A DNA stretch of 59,865 nt from Candidatus Zixiibacteriota bacterium. Its GTDB lineage: Bacteria; Zixibacteria; MSB-5A5; SM23-73-2. The notes under the pieces are model-generated. The model was given only the letters and a program-made list of their open reading frames with translations. It made no database searches and was not told where the DNA came from. Position 1 is the stretch's first letter. Every line of letters starts with the position of its first letter. The stretch covers positions 1 through 59,865 of the forward strand of contig JAUWYR010000011.1 in the NCBI GenBank assembly GCA_030615745.1, written 5' to 3'. The position numbers and the translations under genes are program-made. Below, in pieces: positions 1 through 9,849 of this stretch.

Positions 1-473
1 CTGGTGGTTCGAACTATCTGGCCGGAGATTTTCCAGATCTCCTTTTTTTCATCATAAGACTTATCCGGATCGATCTCGATTCCCAAAGTGGTGGCAAGCA
101 TTGTAGCGGCTAAATCCTCAGCATAGTCTCCAGCTTTTTTCTCAGTTTGACCAAAAGCCAAATGTTCGGAAAGGTATCCATATTGGGTTTTGTCAACCGG
201 TATTGCCAAACCTACTGAGGCGGAGATCAAACGATGGGGCTCGTTGGTCGAATTCCGGCTCATAACTGTAAAGACAACTTGCCCATCTTCCAAATGTCTC
301 AATCCAGCTGATCTGGGTATAAGCTTGCATCCGGGAGGAAAGATAGAGGATACCTGAACTAAATTAAGGTGCTCTATATAAGCTGAGCGTAAAGCAACCT
401 CAAAGCTGGATAACCTCTCCCTATGTTTTCCCACCCCTTTGGTTAGGAAAAGCTTTTTAGGAACTATTATCAT
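1..473 (-). CDS. pdaD: Pyruvoyl-dependent arginine decarboxylase (3' end cut by window edge)
   Basis: Converts arginine to agmatine for polyamine synthesis using a pyruvoyl cofactor made by self-cleavage. I translated the minus strand from the ATG at 473. The protein starts [17 protein letters not shown] and contains [13 protein letters not shown] around residues 43-55; the Ser-Ser pair is where this family cleaves itself into beta and alpha chains. Later segments ([31 protein letters not shown]) also fit the family. About 157 codons are inside the window, against a usual length near 160-180, so only the C-terminus is missing. The start is supported by an AGGAGGTGGAG ribosome site directly upstream and a sigma70-type promoter about 20 nt before that. 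The family call is firm; whether it works in biosynthesis or acid resistance cannot be told here. Confidence 0.9.
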   Translation of the reverse strand, partial: MIIVPKKLFLTKGVGKHRERLSSFEVALRSAYIEHLNLVQVSSIFPPGCKLIPRSAGLRHLEDGQVVFTVMSRNSTNEPHRLISASVGLAIPVDKTQYGYLSEHLAFGQTEKKAGDYAEDLAATMLATTLGIEIDPDKSYDEKKEIWKISGQIVRTT

Positions 474-499
474 CTCCACCTCCTCTAAGGATTTGAAGA

Positions 500-528
500 T
501 TTATAATCTCAAAATCGGCAACGGTCAA
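500..528 (-). promoter_or_regulatory. Sigma70-type promoter of pdaD
   Basis: On the minus strand a TTGACC (-35), 17-nt spacer and TATAAA (-10) precede the arginine decarboxylase gene. The predicted leader is only about 20 nt and contains the AGGAGGT ribosome site. Seen directly; function inferred. Confidence 0.6.
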
Positions 529-889
529 GAAATTTGTCTTTTAAAATACAAAAAATAATTTCTTTAGCAATAAAAAAATAGCCCTTATAAAAAATTTTAA
601 AAGCAAAAAATCCAAAACTCTAAATTTTTTTAAGTGATGTTTTAGAGACTTAAATTCAGAAGTGGTTTGATGCTATTTTTTGGCTAAACAGGTAACTTAT
701 GGAGTGAACACGAAGGTGTGAGGAAATAAACTTTATAAGATATGCAGATATAGCTTTTAGTGTTTGTCCAACAAAATAAACCTAATACGTAGGGGAGACC
801 CTCGTGGTCTCCTGTTGGTGGCTGGGGGGGGACGAGCCCCTCCCCTACAGAAAAATTTGCATTATTTAATTGGAATGGTATTAGCTAAT
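529..889. other. Intergenic region between pdaD and the subtilisin gene
   Basis: AT-rich spacer without a convincing gene. Its last third holds a dispersed intergenic repeat (about 768-877), described separately. The rest shows no hairpin or ORF that I can support. Confidence 0.6.
768..877. repeat. Dispersed intergenic repeat, copy 1 (family A)
   Basis: About 110 bp, beginning near CAACAAAATAAACCTAATA and ending near ATTGGAATGG. It holds the hairpin GGAGACC-CTCGT-GGTCTCC and a GGGGACGAGCCCCTCCCC stem. A second, clearly homologous copy lies at about 50224-50349. That copy has a 15-bp insertion in the loop of the first hairpin. Confidence 0.85.
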
Positions 890-2740
890 TCATCTTATCT
901 TTGCAACTTTATAAATCTCGGATGAACCATTTATATTGACATAAATCAGATAGACCCCATTTGCAACTTCTTCACCTCTTTGGTTTGTTCCATTCCATCC
1001 GCTTTTGAAGAAATTATTTGGAGGGGGTAGCCAAGTTCCCAGAAGATTTTTTCTAATCACCTCTCCGGCGAGAGTGAAGACAGAGATTTTCACATCGTCA
1101 CCTTGAGCTGCCTTAACGCAAATGTAAATCGAATCGTCGAAGGGATTTGGATATGCTATGATTTTTTCAAACCTCAAAGGCGGATAATGAAATCCAGCGG
1201 CTTTCAGAGCATTAACAATTCCATATCCTATTGAATTATCAGGATTTTCAGCCTGGCTTGATGTCTCCCATAATCTTTTTCGTATCTGAATCGGAGTTAA
1301 GGTTGAATCGACATCCAGAAGCAGAGCGCATACCCCGGCAACCAAAGGGGTGGAAAGGGATGTTCCATTTGTAGTTCCATACCCCCCTCCTGGAAATGCA
1401 CAAAAGGTGTTTACTCCACGGGCTACTACGTCTGGCTTTATCCTTCCATCAGAAGTAGGACCTCTTGAGCTGAAAGAGGCTAAATTTCCATTCTTATCAA
1501 CTGCTCCAACAGCGATAACACTATCCCCATCAGCAGGAGCTATGATATAATACCAGGGTTTATCCCCTTCGTTTCCAGCCGCATTCACCACCACTACCCC
1601 CTTTGAAACAACAATATCTGCGGCAATTGTTGTTATAGCGAAGTTTCCATCCATATCTGAATAAGTGTACCATTCATTATATCCTAAAGAACTTGTTACT
1701 ATATCCGCTCCCTCACTTTCAGCCCATTCTATACCAGCAACCCAGTTATGTTCCTCAATTATAATCTCTTGATCCACCATCTCAGTTTTTGCCAGAAGAA
1801 AACTTGCTCCATATGCTGGACCAATAAGTGTATCCTCAACAAAACCTCCTAAGGCAGACCATACGCAAGTGCCGTGTGAGTCCTGACCCTCTGGGTCTCC
1901 AGGCTCATTCTGAGTCTCTTTATCGTTGTTAATAAAGTCATATTCGGCTAATACTCTTCCTTCTTCAAAAGCTTTCTTAAAAGCAGGGTGGTCTTTTCTA
2001 AATCCGGTGTCGAGTATGCAGATTAAAACCCCCTTGCCTGAATAGCCGAGCTGATGAAGCTCCGGAACATAAATCTGTGCTAACTGATAATATGATTGAC
2101 CATAATCTAATAAAAAAAGACCTTTTTCTGGCTTATAAAAAAGTTTTTGTTTGCTCTCTTCTGGAAGCTTTTTATAATATCTGACAACCTTTTTTATAGA
2201 CCGCACAAAGTCAAATCGAGATATTTCATCTATTTTTTCTTTGGTTACCTCGATACTAACACCATTAAGCCATCTCGATTTTGTGCGTATTTTGACTCCA
2301 ACATCTTTTATTTTTTTTATGTAATCTTTTGAAACAGGTAGATCTGATAGGTCGAAAATCTCTTTTTTACCTCTGAGCTTTCTCCTTTTAATTGCCTTAG
2401 GAGTAAAACTATCAAAACATTTTTGGATAGCTTCTTTATATTCTGAAAAAGTAGAAATTTTTTTGTCAGTGAAAAATACCCAGAATAAAAAAGTTGAATC
2501 AGAGGGCAATTTTTTCAAAAATTCTTGAGTCTTAAAATCTATTTTGGGAATCTCTTTTGGATATTTTAAAAAAATGTCATTTTTAGCTTGTGAAACACTC
2601 AAAAAAATTAAAATTAAAAAAACCAGACAAAAAAATCTTTTGAAAAAAGAAATTATGCTAAAAAGCAAAAAGGAGTTATCTAAAAAAAGACGACCGGCAA
2701 AATTTTGCCGATCGCCTGAGCTTTTAATATATTTCATCAA
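890..2740 (-). CDS. Secreted subtilisin-like (S8) serine protease with C-terminal sorting-type domain
   Basis: A secreted endopeptidase. The catalytic triad is visible as ILDTG (Asp244), DSHGT (His289) and NGTSLSTP (Ser461), with the oxyanion Asn in NAAGNEG (390). A propeptide-like segment lies at about 60-190. The last 90 residues (YPNPF ... ISVFTLAGEVI ... GVYLIYV) form an FlgD-like/type A sorting-type domain. The frame opens at an ATG with a GAAGGA ribosome site, but a terminator-like hairpin lies within the first 17 codons, upstream of the hydrophobic signal segment (about 33-52). A TTG at 2668 would give a tidier signal peptide beginning just before FSIISFFKRFF. The start is therefore uncertain, while the enzyme class is certain. 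The gene follows a cytochrome gene on the same strand. Confidence 0.93.
   Translation of the reverse strand: MMKYIKSSGDRQNFAGRLFLDNSFLLFSIISFFKRFFCLVFLILIFLSVSQAKNDIFLKYPKEIPKIDFKTQEFLKKLPSDSTFLFWVFFTDKKISTFSEYKEAIQKCFDSFTPKAIKRRKLRGKKEIFDLSDLPVSKDYIKKIKDVGVKIRTKSRWLNGVSIEVTKEKIDEISRFDFVRSIKKVVRYYKKLPEESKQKLFYKPEKGLFLLDYGQSYYQLAQIYVPELHQLGYSGKGVLICILDTGFRKDHPAFKKAFEEGRVLAEYDFINNDKETQNEPGDPEGQDSHGTCVWSALGGFVEDTLIGPAYGASFLLAKTEMVDQEIIIEEHNWVAGIEWAESEGADIVTSSLGYNEWYTYSDMDGNFAITTIAADIVVSKGVVVVNAAGNEGDKPWYYIIAPADGDSVIAVGAVDKNGNLASFSSRGPTSDGRIKPDVVARGVNTFCAFPGGGYGTTNGTSLSTPLVAGVCALLLDVDSTLTPIQIRKRLWETSSQAENPDNSIGYGIVNALKAAGFHYPPLRFEKIIAYPNPFDDSIYICVKAAQGDDVKISVFTLAGEVIRKNLLGTWLPPPNNFFKSGWNGTNQRGEEVANGVYLIYVNINGSSEIYKVAKIR
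2681..2714 (-). terminator. Rho-independent terminator behind the cytochrome gene
   Basis: On the minus strand a near-perfect stem (CGATCGGCAAAA / TTTTGCCGGTCG, one G-T wobble) is followed by a run of seven T. It sits about 45 bp behind the cytochrome stop codon and overlaps the first codons of the longest reading of the protease gene. This argues for a later protease start. Confidence 0.65.
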
Positions 2741-2758
2741 ATCCTTCGGAAATTTTTT

Positions 2759-3427
2759 TTATTCAGACTTCTCTTTTTTGGGGTAGGTATGGTCAATTGC
2801 TTTTGTAGCATCCTTGTATTTGAACTCTTTGTAAGTCGGGCTTTTCTTGTTATGACAGGTTACGCAGAGCTCTTCAGTCGGCTCGATAAGTCCATTCTCC
2901 ATTGCGAGCTTTTTGTTCTTCATTATCTTCATTGTCCAGTATTTTTCTCCAGGTCCATGACAGGCTTCGCAGGTAACACCCTCCTCCACAGAGTATTTTT
3001 CACCTTTTAAACTATCAGGAATACCATAAGCTGTTATATGACAGACAAGACATTCTTTTGATTTCTGTGGGTCTTTAATCTTTAGTTCTTTGGCAAGCTT
3101 TACCGATTCCTCTGTTGCCAGAGTTGCATAAGCTTTTGCATGAGGTCCTTTTAACCACTTGTCAAACAGCTTGCCAGTTTTGGGGAGATTATGGCATCCC
3201 TTACACTTTTTCGCACCCATATACTTGAAAACCGGAGCTTCAGCCTTTGCAGTGTCAGTAACTGCCTTCTCAGTTACACTTTTTACCTCCTTAATTTCCG
3301 CCTTTGTAGTATCAGTAACTTCCTTAGTAGCCTTGATTGTTGTTTCCTTTTTTTGAGCTAAACCCACTCCAACCACCAAAATTGCAAAAAGCCCAATCAA
3401 AAACCAGACGAAAACAACTTTTCTCAT
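2759..3427 (-). CDS. Secreted tetrahaem cytochrome c (c554-like)
   Basis: A periplasmic electron carrier of 222 aa. An N-terminal hydrophobic signal (residues 5-24, ending near GLAQ) is followed by a Lys/Thr/Glu-rich linker (26-65) with repeated VTDT-KAE units. Four CxxCH haem sites follow: CKGCH (75), CLVCH (126), CEACH (153) and CVTCH (188). Conserved spacer features such as KGPHAKAY and the GVTCEACHGPG block match the cytochrome c554 group. The start has a strong GAGGAGGTG ribosome site and a TTGACA promoter element upstream. No reductase partner lies next to it, so the donor and acceptor are unknown. The count of four haems is direct; the fold assignment is inferred from motif spacing. 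Confidence 0.9.
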   Translation of the reverse strand: MRKVVFVWFLIGLFAILVVGVGLAQKKETTIKATKEVTDTTKAEIKEVKSVTEKAVTDTAKAEAPVFKYMGAKKCKGCHNLPKTGKLFDKWLKGPHAKAYATLATEESVKLAKELKIKDPQKSKECLVCHITAYGIPDSLKGEKYSVEEGVTCEACHGPGEKYWTMKIMKNKKLAMENGLIEPTEELCVTCHNKKSPTYKEFKYKDATKAIDHTYPKKEKSE

Positions 3428-3487
3428 CTTCTTTTTTTCACCTCCTCATAATGAATACGTTTTTTATTTTCTTTATAGCTTGTGATA

Positions 3488-3515
3488 AATTTAACAAACT
3501 AAATTTTTTTGTCAA
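3488..3515 (-). promoter_or_regulatory. Putative sigma70 promoter of the cytochrome gene
   Basis: A perfect TTGACA on the minus strand is followed after 16 nt by TAAATT. The gene start with its AGGAGGT site lies about 60 nt further on. The -10 match is only partial. Confidence 0.45.
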
Positions 3516-3521
3516 AGATTT

Positions 3522-5759
3522 TCAGGTCACCTTTTCCATCATCTTAGGAATAGATTCCTCATAAACCTTGCGCATTTCCTGTACTTCAAGGTCAACAAAT
3601 TCGTTGATTTTTAAATTTTTCCCACCGACTTTGCCAATAACTGTAAACTTAGTTTTGTTCTTCTTAGCTATTTTTTTAAACTTTTCCAAATCTTTTTTTT
3701 TTAAACTCAATATAATCCTGGATGGAGATTCACCAAAAAGTAATGCGTCCGCTCTTATTTTCTCTTTAAGATTTATATTTACACCCAAAGATTTAGGTGA
3801 AGTTAAACAACACTCTGCTAAAGCAACTGCTAATCCCCCTTCTGCGCAATCATGAGCTGATTTTATTATCCCTTGCTGAATCGCCTCCAAACAGGTTTTC
3901 TGAACCCTTTTCTCCTCTTTCAAATCTATTTTTGGATTTCCCTTGACCAACTTATGAATAACCTTTAAATATTCAGAGCCATCCAGAGTATTTTTATTTT
4001 TTCCCAAAAGGATAATCAAATCACCCTCTTTTTTGAACCACTGAGTCGTAGCATCACTCATATCCTCCAAGATTCCGAGCATCCCTATCACCGGAGTGGG
4101 GTAGACTGCACCTTTTGGGTCCTCATTGTAGAAGCTCACATTACCTCCGGTAACTGGTGTCTCAAAGAACCTGCACGCTTCTCCCATCCCTGTTACACAT
4201 TCCACAAAAGTCCAGTACATCTCAGGCTTGTAAGGATTTCCAAAATTAAGACAGTTAGTTATGGCAACAGGCCTGGCACCTGAACAGACAACATTTCTTG
4301 CCGCCTCAGCAACTGCCATTTTCCCACCCTCTTTTGGATTCAAATAACAAAACCGTGGATTACAATCTGTTGTTAAAGCCAAGCCTTTTTTTCTCTTCCT
4401 TATCCTCAAGATCGCTGAATCTGAGCCAGGTCCAACAACTGTTTGGGTCCTGACCATAGTATCATATTGCTCAAAAACCCATCTTTTGCTTGCGATATTT
4501 GGGGAGCCTAAAAGTTTTAATAAGACCTCATTTAAATCTTTCGGAGGTTTAATCTTTGACAAATTCAATTTGCTTGTTTCTTTTAGGTATTTTGGCTTTC
4601 TTTTTTCTCTTTTATAAACTGGTGCACCACCACCTAAGACTAAAGAATAAGCAGGTATCTCAGCTACGACCCTACCCTTATTTTTTATCCGAAGCATTTT
4701 ATCATCGGTGACTTTACCGATTATTCTTGAATTCAATCCCCATTTGGAGAAAATCTTTTGAACTTTTTTTTCTTTTCCCTTTTTAGCTATAACAAGCATC
4801 CTTTCCTGTGATTCTGAGATCATAATCTCGTAAGGGGTCATGTTCTTTTCCCTGAACGGGACTTTAGATATATCTATCTCTATTCCGCTTTTGCCTCGAG
4901 CGGCTGTCTCAGAGGTAGAGCAGGTGATTCCAGCACCGCCCATATCCTGAATCCCAACTATTAAATCCGCCTTTATTATCTCCAGTGTAGCCTCTAACAA
5001 AAGCTTTTCCATAAATGGGTCCCCGATTTGAACCGATGGCCTTTTCTCCTCGGATTTCTCAGAGATCTCCTCAGAGGCAAAAGTAACTCCGTGAATTCCA
5101 TCTCTTCCAGTTGACGCACCCACTATCAGGACTGGATTTCCAGAGCCACAGGCTTTAGCCCTGGCAATTCTATCAACTTTAACCACTCCTACTGCCATAC
5201 AATTGACCAAAGGATTACCGGTAAATGAGTGCTCAAAATAGACTTCTCCGGCAACAGTTGGAACTCCAAAGCAGTTCCCATAATCACCAATACCCCGAAC
5301 CACACCATCGAAAAGATACCTTGTTCTTGGATTGGACATCTCTCCAAAATGGAGCGAATCTAAGGAGGCAATGGGTCTTGCTCCCATTGTAAATATGTCT
5401 CTCAGTATTCCACCTATTCCGGTAGCGGCACCCTGATAAGGCTCAACTGCACAGGGATGATTATGCGACTCTATTTTAAACACGACCGCCATCCCATCAC
5501 CTATATCAACTACTCCTGCATTCTCCTCACCCGCTTTTGCTAACAAGCTCTTTCCTTCACGAGGAAGGGTCTTTAACAAAGCTATAGAATTTTTATAAGA
5601 ACAGTGTTCTGACCACATTACCGAGTACATTCCTAACTCAGTATAAGTGGGATTTCTACCCAAGATCTTTTTTATCCTCAGGTATTCTTCTTTAGAAAGT
5701 CCGTGCTCCTTAACAAGCTTCCAGGTAACTTTAGGCTCTTTTGTAAGTTGTTCTTTCAT
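3522..5759 (-). CDS. purL: Phosphoribosylformylglycinamidine synthase, large catalytic subunit
   Basis: Fourth step of purine synthesis: ATP- and ammonia-dependent conversion of FGAR to FGAM, acting with PurS and PurQ. At 745 aa it is the small PurL type that needs separate partner subunits, neither of which is in the window. The N-terminal block [18 protein letters not shown] (41-58) holds the conserved His52. Glycine-rich nucleotide-binding stretches such as [10 protein letters not shown] and MGGAGITCS appear in order, followed by the second AIRS-like half. The gene has its own promoter at about 5822-5850. No strong ribosome site is visible before the ATG. Identification is secure. Confidence 0.97.
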   Translation of the reverse strand: MKEQLTKEPKVTWKLVKEHGLSKEEYLRIKKILGRNPTYTELGMYSVMWSEHCSYKNSIALLKTLPREGKSLLAKAGEENAGVVDIGDGMAVVFKIESHNHPCAVEPYQGAATGIGGILRDIFTMGARPIASLDSLHFGEMSNPRTRYLFDGVVRGIGDYGNCFGVPTVAGEVYFEHSFTGNPLVNCMAVGVVKVDRIARAKACGSGNPVLIVGASTGRDGIHGVTFASEEISEKSEEKRPSVQIGDPFMEKLLLEATLEIIKADLIVGIQDMGGAGITCSTSETAARGKSGIEIDISKVPFREKNMTPYEIMISESQERMLVIAKKGKEKKVQKIFSKWGLNSRIIGKVTDDKMLRIKNKGRVVAEIPAYSLVLGGGAPVYKREKRKPKYLKETSKLNLSKIKPPKDLNEVLLKLLGSPNIASKRWVFEQYDTMVRTQTVVGPGSDSAILRIRKRKKGLALTTDCNPRFCYLNPKEGGKMAVAEAARNVVCSGARPVAITNCLNFGNPYKPEMYWTFVECVTGMGEACRFFETPVTGGNVSFYNEDPKGAVYPTPVIGMLGILEDMSDATTQWFKKEGDLIILLGKNKNTLDGSEYLKVIHKLVKGNPKIDLKEEKRVQKTCLEAIQQGIIKSAHDCAEGGLAVALAECCLTSPKSLGVNINLKEKIRADALLFGESPSRIILSLKKKDLEKFKKIAKKNKTKFTVIGKVGGKNLKINEFVDLEVQEMRKVYEESIPKMMEKVT

Positions 5760-6149
5760 TTTACATTAGAAATTTTAAAAATCAAATGCGAAGCTCTAGG
5801 AGTCCTTCGGACATTTATATAAATATATCTTGATATTAGTCTGAAGTCAACAAAATTCACCTCGATATTTTTTAAAGATTTTGTAACCTTTTGAGTCCTT
5901 TTGCTTAAAGTTTAATTGATTTAATGACAAATTATGCGTATGCCTCAAGGTCAAGAGACATCAAGAGATTGGTGTAATCTTTTAAATTTGAATAAGTTGC
6001 TGAAAACGAAGGGTATGATCGGTGACTGGACAGATTCCAAAAATTTGTGAGTTTTTTTTCGTATAAGTTATAGTATTATGTTAAGCTACCTTATAACCCT
6101 CTGTGATACAAAGAAATAAGGTTTTAGTCATTTAAGAGGTGAACTTATT
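5760..6149. other. Divergent intergenic region between purL and a small basic-protein gene
   Basis: About 390 bp, AT-rich. It holds the purL promoter (5822-5850) and a short TCCGAAGGA palindrome near 5802. I could not support a gene, tRNA or riboswitch in the remainder, nor a clear promoter for the plus-strand gene. Confidence 0.5.
5822..5850 (-). promoter_or_regulatory. Sigma70-type promoter of purL
   Basis: TTGACT, 17-nt spacer, TATATT on the minus strand. The leader to the purL ATG is about 55 nt. No purine riboswitch fold is apparent in that leader. Confidence 0.55.
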
Positions 6150-6152
6150 TTG

Positions 6153-6347
6153 ATGAATTATAGAATAACTAAGTTAGTTACCAAAGAAAAGAAAAAAAGA
6201 CATAAAGTCACTACCTTGCTAAGAAAAGCAAGGAAAGGGGATAAAAAGGCAAAAGAAAAACTACAAGCTCGATTCGGAATCAGGCTTTATTCTGCTAAAG
6301 AAAGAAAAAAGTATCAAAAGGAAAGCTTAAAAAACCACAGAAATTAA
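6153..6347 (+). CDS. Small, very basic protein of unknown function
   Basis: Encodes 64 aa from the ATG at 6153 (MNYRITKLVTKEKKKRHK...), preceded by TAAGAGGTGAAC as a ribosome site; a TTG three bases earlier is also possible. About a third of residues are Lys or Arg (RKARKGDKKAKEKL, AKERKKYQKE), and there is no signal peptide or membrane segment. A nucleic-acid- or ribosome-associated role would fit the composition, but I recognise no family. It stands alone on the plus strand between purL and a repeat-bearing spacer. Composition and ribosome site support a real gene. Confidence 0.55.
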   Translation: MNYRITKLVTKEKKKRHKVTTLLRKARKGDKKAKEKLQARFGIRLYSAKERKKYQKESLKNHRN

Positions 6348-6722
6348 GGATTTCTATCTTTAAATTCCTTTCTTCGATTATAAATATAAAGATGAAAAGA
6401 ACTTATCTGTCTTCGAATAAAATAAAAGAATTTCTCTAAGGGAATTCAAAAAGGGCAATAATAGTAAATTCGTTTGTGAAAATCCAGAACCTGATTTAAC
6501 TTTTTTATAGAAAGGTTAGGAGATCTCTGAAAAACTCATATTATCAACGCTCTGTCATTGCGAGGAGTCCATATGGACGACGAAGCAATCTCATTGGATT
6601 CCAACTATAAAGAGATTACTTCGTCCCGATGAAATCGGGACTCGCAATGACAAAAAGCATACTTTTTCAGAACTCTCGCTAGAAAAATAAAGACCCTCTT
6701 TTAGACCGAAAAAAATACTTCT
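6348..6722. other. Intergenic spacer with a CATTGCGAG-type repeat
   Basis: About 375 bp between convergent genes. It contains the palindromic repeat at 6555-6652; nothing else could be supported. Confidence 0.5.
6555..6652. repeat. GTCATTGCGAG palindromic intergenic element (family C)
   Basis: Roughly 98 bp with inverted ends GTCATTGCGAG...CTCGCAATGAC. Inner inverted parts are GACGAAGCAATCTC and GAGATTACTTCGTC, and a third stem is formed by CCCGAT/ATCGGG. Elements of this CATTGCGAG/GAAGCAATCT type are widespread in bacterial intergenic DNA. Only one copy is in this window. Confidence 0.8.
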
Positions 6723-9700
6723 TTAAAACTCTGCTCCCAGGGAGAAATAATACTCAGGTTTTGGCGAGACTGAGTCGAAATCGGTTCTCCAGGCTGTGTC
6801 GAACCTTAAAACGAAAAGACCTAAGTTAGCCCTTGCTCCAAAACCGAATCCAGCTTTGATATCATTTAACCTTATGCCATCCTTGGATGTCCCACCTTTA
6901 AATTCCTTAGTCCTTTTAACCCAAACTTTTTTTTCTGAGTCCCACCTTTTCCAGGCAGCTCCAATATCTAAGAAAATGTTCCCATTTATATAACTTAAAG
7001 TCAATGGCAAAGGAAACTTCATTGCAAAATGCTCGATAAAAGGATATCTCAATTCGAAATTGGCTAAGGCGAACCTTGTTCCAAAGATCTCATAATACCT
7101 GTATCCTCTTAAAGGTGTGACCACCTGAGCAAAATAGAGGTCCTTGATCCCATAAATATCTGAGGTGCCTAACTTAGGTCCGATCCAGTTGGAAATACCC
7201 CCTAAATAAAAATGCTTTGGATTATCACCATCACTCCTGCCACCAGATAGCCTGAATACAAAATTATACCTTTTGGCAAAATGCCAGTATTTTCTATAAT
7301 CGAACCAACCAGAATAATAAGATATACTATTATCAGATATTTTTGGTGAATATTCAAAACTATAAATACTTCTTGAACCATTGATCGGTCCGGTATAACC
7401 CCAGAGAATATTGTCTTTCACCCAGGAGAAATCAAACAAAGTTACTTTTACTGAACTATCCTCAAATCTACCAGTATAAGGATCAGGGTCATAATATCTC
7501 CTATCAATTGCAAGATAGGTCAATCCCCACTCCGCCCGGCTAAATTTGTTGAAGGGCAAAGAGAAAAAAGCTACTGCACCATAAAGTCTATCTGAAAAAA
7601 GCCTGTCCCAGGAGTCGATATAATAATATTTGGTATGAAAAATACCAGTCCCAAAATCCAACCTTTTTGTCAGATACTGATAATAAAACTGAAAATTGGA
7701 CTGGTCTATAGTGTTTATAAGGTCAGTTGCCAAAAGGAAATTGTGATTGCCAAATATATCTGAGAATATAACAAAGGATTGACCTCTGAATCCGAAGAAG
7801 GTATCGTAGCTTAAAGAGCCTGAGATCAAATCAGGGGTGAATTTTAACTTATATTTTTTCTTTTTATAATCCCCTGAGGGGAGTTTATAGGCAAATGTAT
7901 CGACAACTTCGTCTTCTTTTTCTGTGACTTTGCGAAAAAGTGAGTCAAGCTCATCTTCGCCTGCCTTGAAAACATAAGAGCTGAAATCTTTTTTCTGAGA
8001 AACCCCCTTTTTCTCCTCAAGAGATTTTCCCATTTCTGAATCTGAAGGGGCAAGCTTAGATTCCAAAGCTAAAAGGTAAGGAGTGTTGGGCAATGGTTCA
8101 AAAGGCGGGGGCGTAGGCTTTAACTCCTTTAAAAGAAAGATATCCCATCCACCCTGATAAAAGCAGGAGAATGCGATCTTATCTTCTTTTTTTGACCAGG
8201 ATGGGGAAAAACATCCGGACAAAACATTAGTTATCGGATAAACCCAAAGGCTATCCAAATCTTTTATATAGAGATTGTTGATACCATTCCGATTTGAAAC
8301 GAAACAGATTTTTTTAGAATCAGATGACCAGGTTGGGGAGAAGTTATCTCCCTCCGCTCCGGTAAGATGTGTAATTTTTTTAGTATCAACCTCCAATAAA
8401 AACAGATTGTAATTTCCGTAAACGTATTTTCCGCTATCAGATTCAGTTTCTTTTATGGGTCTATCTGAGGAGAAAGCTAAATACTTTCCATCTGGAGACC
8501 AAGCTGGGTCTTTATCATCATAAAGATCAAAGGTGAGTTTTTTTAGCTTTTCTTTCTTTAAATCATAAAGGTAAATATCTGATGTTCCATTTTTCAGTCC
8601 GACAAAGACAATCTTTTCTCCATCCCAGGACCAATCTGGAGAGAGCATAGCATCGAAATCAAAATTTACCCTCTTATAAATCTTTTTTTTCTTCACATTG
8701 ATAAATGACAGAACATCTTTTCCCCGGGTCTTTGAAACAAAAACCAACTTTTCTCCATCAAAAGACCAGGAAATTCCGCTCACATAGGAATGCAAGGACT
8801 CTAAGTCCCCTGATCTACCAGACTTAGCCAACCTCTCTATTACTTTTCCATCCACAGCAGAGATGATGTAGATCTCTGTATAATCACTTTTATCAGAGAA
8901 AATCGCTATCCTATCTCCCTGAGGTGAGAAGGCAGGCTTCTCATTTATAAATGAGCCATCCTTTTTATGAAAGGTAAGCTGTTTTGCAAAATCTTTTGGC
9001 TCCTCCCTTTGAGCTATCTCAGGCCAGTATATTTTCCTGAGATGTTTCATCCACGCCTCTGAAAAACTTTTGACATTCATTCCAATAGCAGATTCTAAGG
9101 TCCTATCCATACTTATGTGAGTTTTCCCCTTGGATAAAATTTCAGAGACCTTCTCCTTTCCATATTTTTCCACGAGATAAAGGATTGCGGACTGCCCCTC
9201 TTTATAAGCCAAATACCCTCCAACATAATCGAGTGGGACTAAATACCCATTTATGGTAGCATCCCTTATAACCATATCAGCCTCCATATCCCAGCCTCCT
9301 CTGGATGAGTATTCAGCAAAACCCTCAGCAAACCATAAAGGCAGCCTGAAAAGATACTGTCGGGATAAAAGTGAACCCAAAAAATTCCCATAGAGCATAT
9401 CATAGGTGAAAGCATGGGTGAGCTCATGATGAAGGACATGCCTGAAATCCTCATAGGAACCAAAAAAGGGAACCACAATTCTGTTTTTAAAAGCTTCGGT
9501 GAATCCTCCCACCCCCTCCTCGATAAGCTGAGGTATAACATTGGTCTGCTGAAACTCGTTGGGTGAATTATATAATATCACCGGAACCCTTTTTTTCAAA
9601 TCGTAGCTGAGCTGGTCACTCGCAACAAGATAGGCATCCTCTAAAGCATCTGCGGAAAACTTGGCGATATTATAACCATTCTCATAATAATAAATATCAA

Positions 9701-9845
9701 AGTGTTTGCTTTGAATATAATACCAGTCAAATGACTTATACTGGACTTTATTTTTGCCAAAATATTGAGCAAACCCCGTTGATGAAAAAAACAAGATTAA
9801 AAAAATTGTTAAAAAATAAAATCTAAAAATAAAATTTTTTCTCAT
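6723..9845 (-). CDS. Outer-membrane fusion: gluzincin metalloprotease, TolB-like propeller, beta-barrel
   Basis: Three modules in one chain of about 1040 aa. From the ATG at 9845 the protein begins MRKNFIFRFYFLTIF with a signal peptide ending near GFAQ. A peptidase-MA-like domain follows, with the zinc motif HHELTHAF (about residue 140) and a downstream WFAEGFAEYSS that would supply the Glu ligand. Then come several PD40/TolB propeller blades (PAFSPQGDRIAIFSD, PAWSPDGKYLAFSSDRP, PTWSSDSKKICFVSN). The last third has barrel-like alternating strands, Omp85/surface-antigen-like blocks (FYLGGISNWIGP, LRGYRYYEIFGTRFALANFELRYPF) and a terminal Phe. The frame opens 12 codons earlier inside murA, but the 9845 start gives a clean signal and a start 4 nt past the murA stop. 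It is probably co-transcribed with murA. Substrate unknown. Confidence 0.85.
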   Translation of the reverse strand: MRKNFIFRFYFLTIFLILFFSSTGFAQYFGKNKVQYKSFDWYYIQSKHFDIYYYENGYNIAKFSADALEDAYLVASDQLSYDLKKRVPVILYNSPNEFQQTNVIPQLIEEGVGGFTEAFKNRIVVPFFGSYEDFRHVLHHELTHAFTYDMLYGNFLGSLLSRQYLFRLPLWFAEGFAEYSSRGGWDMEADMVIRDATINGYLVPLDYVGGYLAYKEGQSAILYLVEKYGKEKVSEILSKGKTHISMDRTLESAIGMNVKSFSEAWMKHLRKIYWPEIAQREEPKDFAKQLTFHKKDGSFINEKPAFSPQGDRIAIFSDKSDYTEIYIISAVDGKVIERLAKSGRSGDLESLHSYVSGISWSFDGEKLVFVSKTRGKDVLSFINVKKKKIYKRVNFDFDAMLSPDWSWDGEKIVFVGLKNGTSDIYLYDLKKEKLKKLTFDLYDDKDPAWSPDGKYLAFSSDRPIKETESDSGKYVYGNYNLFLLEVDTKKITHLTGAEGDNFSPTWSSDSKKICFVSNRNGINNLYIKDLDSLWVYPITNVLSGCFSPSWSKKEDKIAFSCFYQGGWDIFLLKELKPTPPPFEPLPNTPYLLALESKLAPSDSEMGKSLEEKKGVSQKKDFSSYVFKAGEDELDSLFRKVTEKEDEVVDTFAYKLPSGDYKKKKYKLKFTPDLISGSLSYDTFFGFRGQSFVIFSDIFGNHNFLLATDLINTIDQSNFQFYYQYLTKRLDFGTGIFHTKYYYIDSWDRLFSDRLYGAVAFFSLPFNKFSRAEWGLTYLAIDRRYYDPDPYTGRFEDSSVKVTLFDFSWVKDNILWGYTGPINGSRSIYSFEYSPKISDNSISYYSGWFDYRKYWHFAKRYNFVFRLSGGRSDGDNPKHFYLGGISNWIGPKLGTSDIYGIKDLYFAQVVTPLRGYRYYEIFGTRFALANFELRYPFIEHFAMKFPLPLTLSYINGNIFLDIGAAWKRWDSEKKVWVKRTKEFKGGTSKDGIRLNDIKAGFGFGARANLGLFVLRFDTAWRTDFDSVSPKPEYYFSLGAEF

Positions 9846-9849
9846 CCTC

